DNA of 64,000 nt from Leptodactylus fallax (taxonomy: Eukaryota; Chordata; Amphibia; Anura; Leptodactylidae): assembly GCA_947044405.1 (NCBI GenBank), contig CAMRHE010001074.1:124001-188000 (forward strand), written 5' to 3'. A model generated the notes under the pieces. It had not been told where the DNA came from and did no database searches. It saw only the letters and a program-made list of their open reading frames with translations. The translations under genes and the position numbers were made by a program. Shown one piece after another: positions 32,036 through 44,890 of the stretch. Numbering within the stretch: position 1 is the stretch's first letter; every line of letters begins with the position of its first letter.

Positions 32036-32708
32036 CGTTGTCTTCTACATCGTTCGGATATTATTTATTTCATGTGATATTTGTTGCGGCCACTGATTAG
32101 ACAGAGAGCCCTAGCATAGAAGGCCCCTGTACACTTATCCTATTAGCCGTCCCTATAATGAACTGTACATATGCTTGCTGTATGGAGGCTCAGCTGATGT
32201 AATGTATGTTCTCATCCCGTAGGGTCAGCTGCTCCTTTCTCCGCAACGCATTTCACAGGAAACACAAATGAACAGGATGTGGTCTGAATCACACTCTGAT
32301 GACAGATAGAAAATTACCAAAAAAAGAGCTTTACTGTCTGTGTCTGAAACATAAAACCGTTTTCTATGGAGCAATTCATAGGGACTTATCTGTATTTCAT
32401 GCTGCGAATGATGTGCTCGCATTTTATGACCTAGACATGGAGCAGTAAATCAGAGAGGAATTCTGTACATACTGCCTGGATTTTCTTTTCATCCCCATTG
32501 ATGTCAAGCAATGTGTCAAGTTAGTTCTCTACAGTGTATGAGGCAGTGAATGCTCTAGGTAGGCAATTATTAGGGAGTCTGTCAACAGAACCCAGTTGTA
32601 TGAATGGGTGCTATTGAAAAATACAACTAATCCAACAAAAAACAATCCTGTCATAAAGTCCAAAACTACCTCCAATAGGAAACAGTTATACAATTCTGAT
32701 GTATTCTT
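32036..32708. other. no recognised feature
   Basis: No repeats, hairpins or coding signature recognised. Confidence 0.45.
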
Positions 32709-33100
32709 TCAAAGGGAATCTGTCACAAAACTCATCCTTACACCCCAGGTGAGGATCACCTGAATCAAACAGTTATTCCCCTGGTGAATTGGTACCTCTG
32801 TTGCCGAGATATTGTTGTTTTTGTCAATATGCAATTGAGCTCTTTGGAGTAACAGAGACATTACCTTGTCTAAAGAGTTAAGTAGCAACATGGTCTAAAG
32901 ATCTAATTTGCATATTGACAAAAACATTGATATCATGGCAACAGAGACACATGATTCACAAGTGGAAAACACCATTTTATTCAAGAGACCATAACCTACC
33001 TATCTGGGCTGGGTTGATATGCTGGGCTCTGGTAACACTAACCTATCTATCTGCGGGGTTGGGTTGTTATGCTGGACTCTGGTGACAGACTCCCTTTGAA
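32709..33100. mobile_element. palindromic MITE, TTAA-type, decayed target
   Basis: TCAAAGGGAATCTGTCACAA at the left; the right end GTGACAGACTCCCTTTGAA is its inverse. Internal ATTTGCATATTGACAAAAAC pairs with TTTTTGTCAATATGCAATTG. A related segment is at about 46230-46440. Confidence 0.75.
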
Positions 33101-33159
33101 ACATACACTACAGTTGTATAATCATTAACTGCACACCCTCACAGCTAGTGTTGGCCTTT

Positions 33160-33600
33160 ATGACAAACTTATTTTTTATGGGATTAGTTGTATTTTTCCA
33201 TGGAAACAGTTTGGTGCACATTTTGCTTATTGATTAGCAACTGCACATTTTTTACAGCATTCATCATGCGGTATTAATAAGATGTTTCATTGATTCTGTG
33301 GACTGATACATTACAAATATACAAAATGTATCTTTTTTTTACTGTTTTCTTTTTTGCTCAATAAAACACTATTAAAAAATATTTGTTTATGTGTTGTTCT
33401 ATTTTGAGAGCCATAAATTTATTTTTTTGACAAAAAAGTTATGTGAGGGCTTGTCTTTTGTGGAATAAGATTTAGTTTTTTGAAAAATTTTGGAATTTTA
33501 CGTTGTGTTGTTTAGCAGGTCTATACAGTTATGACAATATCGAAATGATATAACTTCTTTATACCTTACAAGTTTGATCCTGGACATTGTTGTAGGGTGC
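33160..33600. other. probable decayed dispersed repeat
   Basis: ATGTGAGGGCTTGTCTTTTG followed by TGGAATAAGATTTAGTTTTTT (in part) resembles 25905-26110. T-rich with no ends visible. Confidence 0.4.
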
Positions 33601-33689
33601 CAACCATATGACAAAGCTGACACCCACAGCTGATGGAACAGGCTCAGCTCTTGTGCCATCACTGTGCGTGTCTACTAGTTTTCAGTAAA

Positions 33690-33861
33690 CAGGGGCGTAG
33701 CTATAGGGGGTGCATCAGTAGCAGTCATTATCAGACCCAGGACCCTGAGGGGCCCAAAAGGACCATCTGCCACATAAAATGTACCACCTTTCCAAATTGC
33801 AAAAGTTAGGTTGGGGCCCCATTACAGATTTTGGGCCTAGGAGCTTCAAGTTATGACTCTG
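33690..33861. mobile_element. hAT-like MITE (CAGGGGCGTAGC ends)
   Basis: CAGGGGCGTAGCTATAGGGG at the left and CAAGTTATGACTCTG at the right. Interior GGACCCTGAGGGGCCC and GGGGCCCCATTACAGATTTT parallels 26892-27063. No convincing 8-bp duplication remains. Confidence 0.78.
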
Positions 33862-35448
33862 GTGGCAACTACCCCCAGCGCAACTCGGGACAGGCATCTA
33901 TATTAGTAAGTTGACCCTTTTGGTCCAGTGTATACCCTGCCAAACATTTATTACCCCCATGTAGCCTTTTTAATGTTCCCTGGCGCCTTGTAAAGTCCTT
34001 TGACAGAATAAATCTTTGTACTGACCACACATATATTTATGTGTGTAAATCAAGTAACCTCTAAAGTGTCTTTTTCCAATCTAAACAAGTCCATTTTTGT
34101 GACCTCTCTTTATAAAAGAGAACTCCCAATCTAGTCATTCACCTTTGAACCCCCCTCTAGCTCTCGTATTTTCTCGTATATCCTTATTACAATGTGAAGC
34201 CCAAAATCAAATCCTATTTTTGAGATGTATTTATGGAGGGGTTGAATTACATTGGAATCACGGGTTCTCTCTCTTTCTATATACTCCAATATCTTAGTTG
34301 CTTTTGAAGCTGCTGCTTGACATTGAGTACTGGTGCTTAGCCTACACTAAATAAGTTCTTGTTCTGTTACCTCCAGCCATTTACTCTATATACAGTAATA
34401 CAATTATTGTAGTCTACATGCTTTACTTTACATTTACCAACATTAAGATGTATCTTCCATGTTTTGCCCATTCTGTCAGTTCATCTAAGTGCACTGAACC
34501 CTTCCTGTGACCACCACTGTTCATGGTCAAAGGTTGTCGACTGAAGTCAGTGAACAGTGGAAATCCCCTTGAAAATTCTTCATACAGTAATAGTTCTAGT
34601 TAGCCATATACTTCCTCTGCAGCACCCCTGAAGGGGGAATGTAGAATTACAGGCTGACCATGAAACACATGGGTGGGCTGGGTCCACCAAAGAAGACAGT
34701 CTTTGTTGGTATCTCTATGGCTCGTATTGGGGGGTCTAAAGCGAGGGCTCCCCTCCCTGTTATAAGTATCTAGACAGGAGTTTTATTTATTAGACAGCTC
34801 TTTTGAGTATTATTGTAACAGATATTCTCTTCGACTTTAACAAGCTCCACAAGTCTCTTCACTCCATTACTACGCCGCACCATCCTAATGTGCTCACAAA
34901 ACCACTTTACATGCTGAACAATGAGTCATCACAGCTAAATCAAAGAAAATTGAAACCGATTATGCTCGGTCCCAGACAGTTCCCTGGTATTCTGCTGTGT
35001 GACCAGTTATCATGTGGAAATATCATTTTACTGTCAAAAATTGCTAGATTGGGGAATACGGCATAGAAAATGGATGACATCCCCGGATAACACGGAGGTT
35101 CTGCAGTCAGAATGAGGCACCGAACAAAGGGAAGCTCAAGGAGCAGAACATTTGTAATTTATCAAAATACATTTGAAGGTGGAAATTACAGACAAGAGCT
35201 GGCATTAGATAAAACCGCACAGTCACATTCCAATGCCATTATTCATATGGTTGAAGCACAAGTAATATTCCAAAAGACATAACATAGGTTAAAACAATAC
35301 ACACAGCGTTAAGAGGGATAAAAACCTGCTCCATACAGGATTCGGGACTGTAAACCAGAGACAGATTGAGGGAGCTACGGTTTAATAATTTCAGTGGAAG
35401 AAATTGATACAAATAAAGTTGGGGTAAAAGTTACTGCGGTGTTAGAAA
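33862..35448. other. no recognised feature
   Basis: Includes a clustered inverted pair CACCACTGTTCATGG/AGTGAACAGTGG near 34512-34560, otherwise featureless. The frame at 34803-35066 lacks a recognisable domain. Confidence 0.4.
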
Positions 35449-35582
35449 CTGGGGTAGCTATAGGGGGCCCGCAGTACTTGAGCTTCTCTGCCACCTGTAT
35501 TATAAATTGTACATGATAGGTCAGGGCTCGGGTCCTGTTACCAATTTGGAACCAGGACCATGTGCTTCAGTTTATACCACTG
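35449..35582. mobile_element. short hAT-like MITE, decayed
   Basis: CTGGGGTAGCTATAGGGGGC and TTTATACCACTG are degraded CAGGGGCGTAGC-type ends. Flanks match poorly (about five of eight). Confidence 0.55.
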
Positions 35583-38149
35583 GATATAATGGAAGACCCC
35601 TGGTGGCAAACCATCCTTACCCTACATATAGTTTTCAATTCTGAAATTAGTGTTCAGGGAAGTGTACCCTTATCAAATGTGTACACTTGAATATATTGTA
35701 TTTGTTTCATACTATGTTCTGCACTTTATTACGCTCTATGTATTTTGTGATTTTTGCTTGTATGGTTCATACATATCAGGGAAAGCAAAGGGGCAAAATG
35801 TCTTTATTGGGTAGGGAGGTAGGAAGATTCCTTGGGCCCAGCAGATACAATGATTCTGTGGATCCACCGTTCATCTAACCCTTAGGAACTAGACCATAGT
35901 ATTCTTCAAATTTGTGTGTCTTCTCCTGGACCGTTATTTTGTTAGGGCCTGGGTCCACTGGAGGATCCTCTGGTACTCTGGTGTGCCAGTCTGATACTGG
36001 TCAGGTTGACTCCAGATCTCTGTTCAGCATTGGCCTGAGCTCTGTGCATAGTCCTTTGCTGATGCCAAATATGGAGAAGTGCTTTGGACTCATAATGGCC
36101 AAACCAGTGCTTAACCAAGTTGTGCAAGGCCATTATAGGAAGTAAGCTCATAGAGAAGCAGACCAAGAGATTATGTAAAGGAGCAGCAGCAGTGCCCTAT
36201 CACGTTGGATGTCCTATCAAACTAGTGCAGATGAGGAGGAACCCCCGCGAGAGTGACCTAAAGTCTAGTGGGACAAACAATAACACTTTAAATTCTGACC
36301 AGTTGGTGGCAATTGAACTAATACTGCTTCTGTGGAGGTGGGGAAGAACTCTATTACCAGTAGACATAGTCTGTGAATAGCTGAGTAACCACCAAGCTTT
36401 GGGCCTCTGTGAAGCCATTAAGATCTATGCCCACTGAGAGCAAATAAAACATTTGTTGTTTGCGCCAAACCCCTGTTTTTCCATTGCACATCTATAACAA
36501 TGCCAGTCACAGAAAGACCTATATAACATACAGTGCCAGTCAATGTGGTACCCAAGAAAATATATAGCACTAGTCACAGCAGAGTTTACACAAAAATGTA
36601 TTTCTTTACATACTTGAGCCCAACCAATACACAGCAGTGCCATAGAATACTGACCAGAAAAATTGACATTACCCATACAGTATTTAGTTGTGCCCACACA
36701 CTGAATAACAGTACCCATAAAATATACATCACGGTGGTCTGTTTTTACCTATCCCATCACAGGACCCTTGTCGAAGAACAGTATAGACCCCAGGGGCTGT
36801 TGGTGTTCCAGTCAGTCAGTCACTATCAAATACCAGACACAGCCTATAAATAGGGGTGGCGCTGTTTTAGAAGAAATCAGTCATGTTTTTCTATTTTTCT
36901 CCTCCATACATAGGTTATAAATAGAAATACAGAATGTCCCAGGAGACTTATCTTGTACAAATTGCTGTGAAGTTCCAAGTAAGATTACAGTTTCAGACTC
37001 TTCGCCCACCCCATGTAATGGAAGTTGTAACGTAATAGCAATCAGTGCTCCAAATGAAATCTTCTACACCATTCTCTCCAAGAATAGGTGTTGTCATCTC
37101 CCATCCAGGGCTAACTGTGTTATGTTCCCTTTAATTTAGACAATGGCTGAATGGATTTCCTGCACCTAAGCGGTAAATGGCAGTAACATGTTTGCAAAAT
37201 AAACACATTTGTGGGACTCCGACTTTCTTTGAAGATTGGAGCTGAAATTAATCAGTTTATCCTATAACTTGGGCTGCTTTCCACTTTTGACGGTAGGCCC
37301 CGAGGAAGTTATTCTTTAAGTAGAAAATCCTTTCACTAAATTGTATCCTGTTCTCTTTCAGCTCATAACCCCAAGTTAAGTAGTACTAGCAGGCCTCCCA
37401 ATGAATGGGAACAGGCCGGCGCTCCCAGGAATTCCAGCCATTATAAATGAATTTAAGGCTTGTTTACTAGGAAAAGCTGTTTGCTGTATTTTTCCCCTTT
37501 TTTTTGGACGTGTTTTATTAAATAAACCCAAATAACATTTGCGGTGAGTGCGAACGTTTCCACTTCAGACCCTTGAGTAAGTCGCCCGGTGCAGGAATGT
37601 CTTCTCGGAGGTAAATGCTGGACGTCGACTGCTGTGATTTTAATTAACTTTCTGGCAAACACCTGGCCTTAAAGAGAAACTTTGTATCGCATCAAATTAA
37701 CCAGTAAAATAGGAACAGACTGACTTGTTTTTCCTTGTGCTGAACGGAAAGGAAGAAAACTTGCACGCTTCAATATTTAACCTCATTAGCCGTAGAGTTT
37801 TGATGGATTTTTTCCTCTTATCTTGTATTTTGAACACAAACTTTCATTCTTATTGGCATTATTTAGTCACAGAGATTTTAAAGAGTTGGAATGGAGCTCC
37901 GAGGGTCCCCCAGAAATGATAATTCTGCAGACCCAGCTTTCATCTATGTAGAACACCCCTTTAAAGGAAAGTATTTGACATATGTGAATGTCCCTTAAAA
38001 GGAAACATTAAACACAGAAAATGCGACAAAAATAAAATAACATTGTGGTAAATTCTGCAGCATTTTCTGCAAACGGTCAGGGCCTTTTAACACAATGGTG
38101 GGTCTAGTGCAAAAGTGTCATCACCACCACTTAGAAATACCTGATTCGC
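35583..38149. other. no recognised feature
   Basis: Long stretch with only short frames. 36480-36760 has loosely repeated CAGTGCCAGTCA/TATAGCACTAGTCA/ACAGCAGTGCCATA phrases that look like a decayed minisatellite. 37130-37700 is free of repeat marks. Confidence 0.4.
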
Positions 38150-38400
38150 AGAAATTATAATGCCCACTCAGTGGCCCCCACATAATACAATGCACCTTAG
38201 TGGTCCCCACACAGTATAATGCCTCCTTAGTGGCCCCTTACAATATAATGCCCTTCAGTGTCCCATCACACAAATGCCCCTGCAGTGGCATCACACATTA
38301 ATCTGTCCCCCCAGTTGCCTCTCAGATATTATATTATAATGTCCCCCTCCAGTGGCCCACACAGTATAATATCCCCCCTCCAGGTTTCCCCCACATTGTT
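38150..38400. repeat. degenerate tandem repeat, roughly 30-bp unit
   Basis: Units of the type CACAGTATAATGCCTCCTTA-GTGGCCCC recur with many changes. They resemble, on the opposite strand, the 31-bp array at 43016. Confidence 0.75.
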
Positions 38401-38675
38401 TCCTGCATGACTATGGTATCCAACTCATTTATACCCGGAGGATGCAGATGAGTTTTAGTCATGACATAGCGGGGAGGCATGGAACAGCGGGACATCACTC
38501 TGAATGAAGGACTGTTCCACTGTCCCAAGGGGGCCCCCGCTACAATAGGGTCCAGTGCAAGTGCTAACTCCCAGAGCCAAGGCAGTGCCACCTACTGGAT
38601 GCATGACACACCTGATTTAAACCATTCCATTCTAGACTCAACTGCTCGTTCAGCAGTAAGACCAACAGATAAGCC

Positions 38676-39010
38676 CCAGTGTCTTGGCCACCTCATATTG
38701 TGTAGAACCTTTCGGCAATATATTGTGTAGGACCTGGTGGCACTATATTGTGGAGGACCTAGGGGATACTATATTGCGTAGTACCTAGGGGATACTATAT
38801 ACTATATTGTGTAGAACCTGTCGGCACTATGTTGTGTAGAACCTAGGGGATACTATATTGTGTGGGATCTGGCGGCACTATATTGTGTAGGACCCGTCGG
38901 CTCTATAATGTGTAGGACCTGTCGGCTCTATATTGTGTAGGATCTGTCGGCTCTATATTGTGTAGGATCTGGGGGATACTATATTGTGTGGGACCTGCAA
39001 ACAGTATACT
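38676..39010. repeat. degenerate tandem repeat, 25-26-bp unit
   Basis: Units contain TATTGTGTAGGACCTG and GGCACTATATTG, with a GGGGATACTA variant. Unit starts such as 38721, 38746 and 38772 give spacings of 25 and 26. Confidence 0.88.
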
Positions 39011-39799
39011 ATGTGGAGACACTATAGTGTGTAGATTTGAATGCCTCCTTGCAATACACCCCTGCCAGTGATATGCCCTCCCCCTGCAATATACCACCCC
39101 ATCCCTGCAATATTGTTCACCCCCTAGAACCTACTTTTCTGAATAATATATATTAATATAATGGAATTTTATCCATTCCTGACCCAATCATTGATATCCA
39201 GTGGTGATCCCCGTTTCTAAAGACGGTTTTTATCAAGTGTGAACATTCATTTTCCATCCAGATGAGGATGTTTTTTTGGATTTCTTGCCATGGTTCTGTT
39301 GCTAATAATAGCAGGTCTCATTTTCTCCGAGAAACAACTCCATGCAGAGATAATTATAGAACTCCAAAATCTAAGGGTGCAAATTATACATGCAAGACCG
39401 AAGAGACTCCAGGAATAAAAACTCTGCCAAGATCCTGTCACTTTGGAAAGTGAATTCTTTTCAAGAATAAGTGGCTATATGGCTGAGACAGATCGGGGCA
39501 GGTAAGGCTAAATATATGTTGTAATATTGATCCTACATTTAATGAGATTGTCTGTAAGTTTTAGAATAAATCATCATTTTAAATCGCATTTATTCATCGT
39601 CAGCAGTTTTTCTTTTACTGCCTTGGCTTAAAAGATGAATTCATTTCTAATACTTATAGTGCACATAGAATTAACCCACACCGTGCAGGGGCCTCAGCTA
39701 AAATACCTTCTGTAGGAAGACCGTTTACCAGGGCCCAATACAGGTGCTGGTGGACTCTTGAGGACAGAATCATTGGGTTTCCTGTCCATTCTAGTTTTG
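39011..39799. other. no recognised feature
   Basis: 39300-39440 has paired short frames on both strands but no domain. Nothing else seen. Confidence 0.4.
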
Positions 39800-40060
39800 T
39801 CAAGTATAAAGCATGGCCATATATATTCTATAGCTGTCAGGGGGACGCTCATTTGACAAACAGCTATTCCTTCTGACTCTCTTATACACATGCACACTTG
39901 GCTAAGCCCAGTGTGCACGTTTTCGGAATTCGGAGAAGTGAGTAAGCTACTATCACACACCTTTGGGGGACGCTTATCTCCCCTGAGAATAAAAAGATTG
40001 GGTTGGTTGAAAATCAACATTGTCAGCCAAATGCCTACTACATATTAGATAGTTGGCTCG
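39800..40060. repeat. dispersed repeat (TGTATGGCC family)
   Basis: ACAAACAGCTATTCCTTCTG and CTCTTATACACATGCACACT-TGGCTAAG match 46475-46500 plus 48154-48180, which is the same repeat split by the intact Tc1 element. Confidence 0.7.
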
Positions 40061-40467
40061 CATGTAATATCCTACCCAGCTGCTGACCCAATGGCCAAAC
40101 CTTACTGTACTAACCTTGATCATAGATAACAAGACAGGTGGTCAACATATAGGGTAAAACGCACATTAGCAAGTAACTTCAGTCACCCAGAGCTTACACA
40201 TATGAGCCAGCGGGCATCACTCCTGTTCCTACAGGCGACGCTCCTTACCGCACTCATGGACTAGGCCTCCTGTTCCTCGTGATGATGTAACTCCTTTCTT
40301 GGACAGTGCAGGCTGACCAATCGAATGGACTTGACTGACAACATCTTCTGAACAGGTGCAATGGCTCTACTATTTATAATGAACACCTAGGTGCAACCAG
40401 CGTTTTACCTTTACAAATTGCACGTGCAAAGGAAACACAGCCATATACACTTTGCATCATCAATGGT
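40061..40467. other. no recognised feature
   Basis: No gene or repeat boundaries recognised. Confidence 0.45.
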
Positions 40468-40720
40468 TAGTGATGGCCAAACCTTGTGAGGTTCATCCAC
40501 AAGTTTCGGTTCGAACTGGAAGTGCTATTCTTATACATGGTGGTCTCTTCAGACTCCAGAGTAGAATACTCACCTCATACTGACCTTTCCTATCCTCTCC
40601 AGGGCTCTATTGGTATGTCTTGTCTTCTTTCCCAATATCTTCTGGCCTCCTGGGTGACATCGGTAGTGATTGGGCATCAGCAACGTCATGACGCTTGCAT
40701 CAAAATGTGTTAACCAATGG
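40468..40720 (+). mobile_element. hAT-like TAGAGATG-family fragment
   Basis: TAGTGATGGCCAAACCTTGT is a decayed left end. GGTCTCTTCAGACTCCAGAG at about 40541 is the family palindrome and TCTTCTGGCCTCCTGGGTGA the following interior. The right half is missing. Confidence 0.65.
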
Positions 40721-40980
40721 TTGCACAATATACCTGGACAACAGCCACAGTCGAACACAACATTGATAAACACTGCAGAGGATGCTAACCTGTCTTGGAT
40801 AGGGACACTGTGTATGGCCAACTACTACGCAGGACTGACTGCTTCTTGCTCCATTCTCTATGTATCAGCTCCTGAATACCGTTGATCAATGGGGGTGCTG
40901 AGTGCTGGACTCCCACCAATCTGATATTGATGACCTGTGTCTAGGACAGAACATTAATCTTTTTAGCCCAAAAAGTCTAC
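40721..40980. other. TTAA-type MITE fragment at the right, otherwise featureless
   Basis: ACTCCCACCAATCTGATATTG-ATGACCTGTG (about 40907-40940) matches the inner part of elements at 18144 and 45475. Confidence 0.4.
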
Positions 40981-40984
40981 CTGT

Positions 40985-41230
40985 TAGAGCATGTTCACAC
41001 CTGTGCTGTCATCTCGATTCTTCCGGTTGTTCGCAGGACTAGAAGAATGGGGAAAATGGTCGGATTGACAATGTATAACAATGGATTATGAGAGATCCCA
41101 TTGTCTATGGGGTCCATTAAGTGTCCGTTATTTTTTCCTAGAAAAAGTTGGGCTTGCAGGGCTTTTTCGTCCAGGATTTCTGACAGACTCCAAACAGAGA
41201 CTCTGACGCAGACGTGAACATGGCCTTAGC
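40985..41230. mobile_element. short MITE, GGTTCACACTAGC-like family
   Basis: AGAGCATGTTCACACCTGTG and the inverse GACGTGAACATGGCCTTAG form the ends. Interior GATCCCATTGTCTATGGGGTC is self-complementary in part. Confidence 0.6.
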
Positions 41231-43015
41231 TAGGAGGAAAGGCCAGTATTGGCTCAAGACGTGTAAGTGGGAAGATACAGTATGCCACACGGGATTTAAA
41301 ATGTCCTAATAAAGTACAGGTTTTTATTGTTTGTTTATCACTTTTTAATGGATGTTACCATTCCCCTTGTCAAAGGGGTGTGTCCCTGCAATCAACATTG
41401 ATGGGATACTATCAGAGTGTTCCCCCCCCCCTCAACTGGTAGTCCATTAATTCATAAATTTCTAGGAGGAATTACAGAGGAAAAGCACAACGTAAGAGTT
41501 ACATTATAAGAGGAGATATTCCGGAATTGTTATTTTATGTAGAATATACGTATTTACTAAAACAGACATGTCAGGAGAGCCAATAACACATCCTCCTGGA
41601 TCTGTACAATGATTGTGTCCTGTCAAATGTAAACAAATTGTCCTTCCAGATCTTCCGGGATGATGTCTGATTCTTGTTTGCAGAACAATCTGCTCTGTTT
41701 ATTTTTGTCTTTTCCCTCTTTTTTTCCTCCCCGTGTTCTACCTTGTGATTATTACCAGCGACATCTCGCTATGACTTTTTCCCATGCCTCCCCTTCACCG
41801 TTCTGTTGATGAAATCATCTTTCTAATTTGTATCAATGAGGTTGCCATGGAAACTGAGATCAGTTGCTTAAAAATACCTTGAGAACTTCACGGCAATGTA
41901 GACATCTTCATTCTCCTGTGGATCTTATGTGTTGAAGCCAGATGATTGATGTGTATGGAGAAGTGTCTGTTCTTTTAATATTTTAACTATTCAGTCAATT
42001 TTTTGCAAAGTATATCCAGCCAGCAGAGATACAATGAGAGATTATCCTGAAAACATATGGTATTTTAGTGCTTGTGCCTGGAATATCTGATACATTCGGT
42101 TACAATCTCTAGCTGTTGGGATTTTTTTTTTATTGTATTTCTAGAGATTTGAAGAAAAGCTGTTCAGAACGTACAACCAAACCAACATATTAAGAATCCC
42201 ATGCCTTACACCTGTTTCCATGTGAATATGTCCTAGGATAACAGCTATATCGATCTCTATTTAAAAAAAAAAAAAAAAAAAACACACAATAAAAAGCTAC
42301 TTTCTCCCTCACTGATGTTACTATTCAGCTAGGTTGATAAAAAACACAAAACTTTTTAACCTTACATACCCTATATGAGCACAAGATTATAAAATACTCT
42401 TATCAGACAGAAATACCTCTTTCTGCTCTTATCAGGCTGTGTCCTTACTCTTCCTTCCTCTGCTAAACTGACTTTCACTGTGAAAATCCCTGCTATTTCC
42501 ATCTTGAGACAGACTGCAGGTCACATGACCCAGATGACCCATCTTTAAAAAAGTCTATAGAGAGTGGAGGGGGGAGAAGTAAGCAGGAAAAACAGGAGAT
42601 AAAAGAAGCAAGAAGCTGAACATATATCACAACCAAAGCACTTTAGTCATATCAGTACATGTCAGTTCTTCTCTATATATGTCATGCATCATCCTGGGTT
42701 TGTTTCTGAATGTGATAGAGACAATTATGGAGCAGATTCTCCTGTACGTACTATGCATTGTATGGCAGCTAGTCACCACTCACTAGCTCAGAGAGGACTT
42801 AAAATCCTAGATATTGCATACAGAGGAGGAAATAGCTAAAAACTTCAGAATATAAATCATATAATGACCAGAAATTGTGTTCATGTACACACACATAACA
42901 GCTTATCCTTAAAAGTCACCCAAAATGTTGTCTTTGGCTGAACCCAAAATTTTTGGAAAATTCGTATTGAGAATCCATTTGGTCAACCCTATGTATACCC
43001 TATTACAACCCTATT
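41231..43015. other. mostly no recognised feature
   Basis: 41452-41575 shares GGAATTGTTATTTTATG and GTATTTACTAAAACAGA with 53945-54050, so it is a dispersed repeat. A-run at about 42261-42281. 41740-41900 is free of repeat marks. Confidence 0.4.
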
Positions 43016-43425
43016 ATACTGTGTGGAGGGGCCACTATGGGACATTACACTGCGTGGAGGGGCCACTATTGGACATTATACTGTGTGGAGGGGCCGCTAT
43101 GGGACATTATACAGTGTGAAGGGGCCACTATGGGACATTATACTGCATGGAGGGGCAACTATTGAACATTACACAGTGTGGAGGGACCACTATGGGACAT
43201 TATACTGTGTGGAGGGGTCACTATGGAACATTATACTGCATGGAGGGGCCACTATTGAACATTATACAGTGTGGAGGGACCACTATGGGACATTATACTG
43301 TGTGGAGGGACCACTATGGGACATTATACAGTGTGGAGGGACCACTATGGGACATTATACTGTGTGGAGGGGTCACTATGGGACATTATACAGTGTAGAG
43401 GGACCACTATGGCACATTATTCTAT
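43016..43425. repeat. 31-bp minisatellite, about 13 units
   Basis: The unit contains TGTGTGGAGGGGCCACTATG and GGACATTATAC. Starts at 43021, 43052 and 43083 give exact 31-bp spacing. Long frames across it (up to 190 codons) repeat every 31 residues and are artefacts. Confidence 0.96.
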
Positions 43426-44517
43426 CACAGAGATGGAATAGGGGGGACCTGAGCTTTCTCAACAACCCGGCGCCCATGGCACCCATCATCCGTCCCAGAA
43501 GTTGGTACTACAGCAAATTTTCCTTTTTCCATCAAGGAAAACTTATTTGCATATTCTTTTCCCAGAATTCCTGGCAGAGCATGTATGGACTATAAGACTC
43601 TTCACACCGCAAGGTGGCCTGCAAAGGCAATGCCTTCCCAAGGAGACATATTACCCTTTCTTCCCCATCTCTGGTGAATCACAAGTATCTATGTAGTTCT
43701 GTCCGGTTGCATTTAAGACAAATTCACTTCCTAATAGTGGTATATACAGTAATCTACTGACGTGTAGTCCAGTCTATGGCAGACGTATTCCAGTGTATGG
43801 GCATTAGGATACTACTGTATGCCTGAGAGATCTTGGCTACAGTATACCGGTAGATTTACTGCAGTTCTTCTCCATTTCCCATAAATAATTAATATAGGAA
43901 ATGGTAACGTATTTCTGAAGCGCTGGCTGCTTGTTTTTCTTCTCTGCTTTCATTAGGCAGCTTGTTGTGTCAGCTGTCCTCTAGCACCACTACAAGTGTG
44001 ATTGCCTGTTACATCTTGTCTTTTCCTTAGGAATGTAAGAATCCATCCCCGGCAGCTTTTATGTTCTTAACAAACATTAATCAGATGAGTCGAGCGCAGG
44101 GCACGGCCTGGTACCGGGCTGGAGCTCACAGCCTCACATCCAGCTATGGGAAATGGATAAGTATGGGAACGCTCAGGCCTTCTCTGCAAGTTATGTTTTC
44201 CCAATTAGGGAGTTTAATGCTTTGTCATTCCAACTGTGTGAGTGTTTAAGACATGGCGAGTATTAAATATCCCAGTCACTCACCGTAATGTACATTTACA
44301 GGATCCTCGGATTAAGATGGCTATAAAATATGTGCCAGGTTCCTAGCAGTATTATTTGCAATCTGTAGACTGCGACTAGCGCCAGTGGGAGAAGCAACTT
44401 TGCTAAAGTGTTATTGCAAAGACCCACCTGAACGAGGGCACCGAGAGGTTGGCAGACGGCCAGGTGTGCTACGGTTTTATTTCAACTATGGTAATATTTG
44501 CAATGCATATGTTATAT
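43426..44517. other. no recognised feature; possible conserved non-coding segment
   Basis: 43860-44300 is non-repetitive, holds TAATTAAT and balanced composition, and could be conserved non-coding DNA. This is a guess to be tested by alignment. Confidence 0.3.
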
Positions 44518-44758
44518 TATTTATTTAGTTTACTTGTATAGCTCCATCATATTCTGCAGCGCTTTACAGATAGTGTCCACGCTGTCCCATATAGGGCTCA
44601 AAATCTATATTCCCTATCAGTATATCTTTGGAGTGTGGGAGGAAACCGGAGTGCCTAAAGGAAACCCACGCAAACGCGGGGAGAACATACAAACTCCATG
44701 CAAATGTTGTCCTTGGCTGGATTTGAACCCAGGACTCCAGCGTTGCAAGGCATTTTAA
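44518..44758 (-). mobile_element. tRNA-derived SINE-like repeat
   Basis: TCTGCAGCGCTTTACAGATA, TTTGGAGTGTGGGAGGAAAC and AACCCACGCAAACGCGGGGA are marks of a widespread vertebrate repeat. On the minus strand CCTGGGTTCAAATCCAGCCA holds a good RNA polymerase III B box (GGTTCAAATCC), which suggests a tRNA-like head. Not a functional tRNA gene: no acceptor or anticodon arms. Confidence 0.6.
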
Positions 44759-44784
44759 TTGTAAAATCAGAAAATAGGATATAC

Positions 44785-44890
44785 ACATCAGCCATAACAT
44801 TAAAACCTAATATTGTGTAGGTCCCCCTTGTGCCACCAAAACATCTTTAACTGCATAGACACCTGTGGTATCTGGCACCAAGATTATCGT
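44785..44890 (-). mobile_element. Tc1-like remnant, first part (continues at 45443)
   Basis: ATCAGCCATAACATTAAAAC is the inverted terminal motif also at 16340 and 60860. It is followed by C-terminal transposase sequence (CACCTGTGGTATCTGGCACC). The remnant resumes at 45443 with GTAGCAGGTCCCTTAA. Confidence 0.7.

Noticed and set aside
34803..35066. 87-codon protein
   Set aside because: No domain, signal or codon pattern to separate it from chance.
43023..43595. 190-codon protein
   Set aside because: The residues repeat every 31 positions because the DNA has a 31-bp period; an artefact.
44700..44758. tRNA gene on the minus strand
   Set aside because: Only a B-box-like motif is present; no cloverleaf can be drawn. 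Better explained as a SINE.
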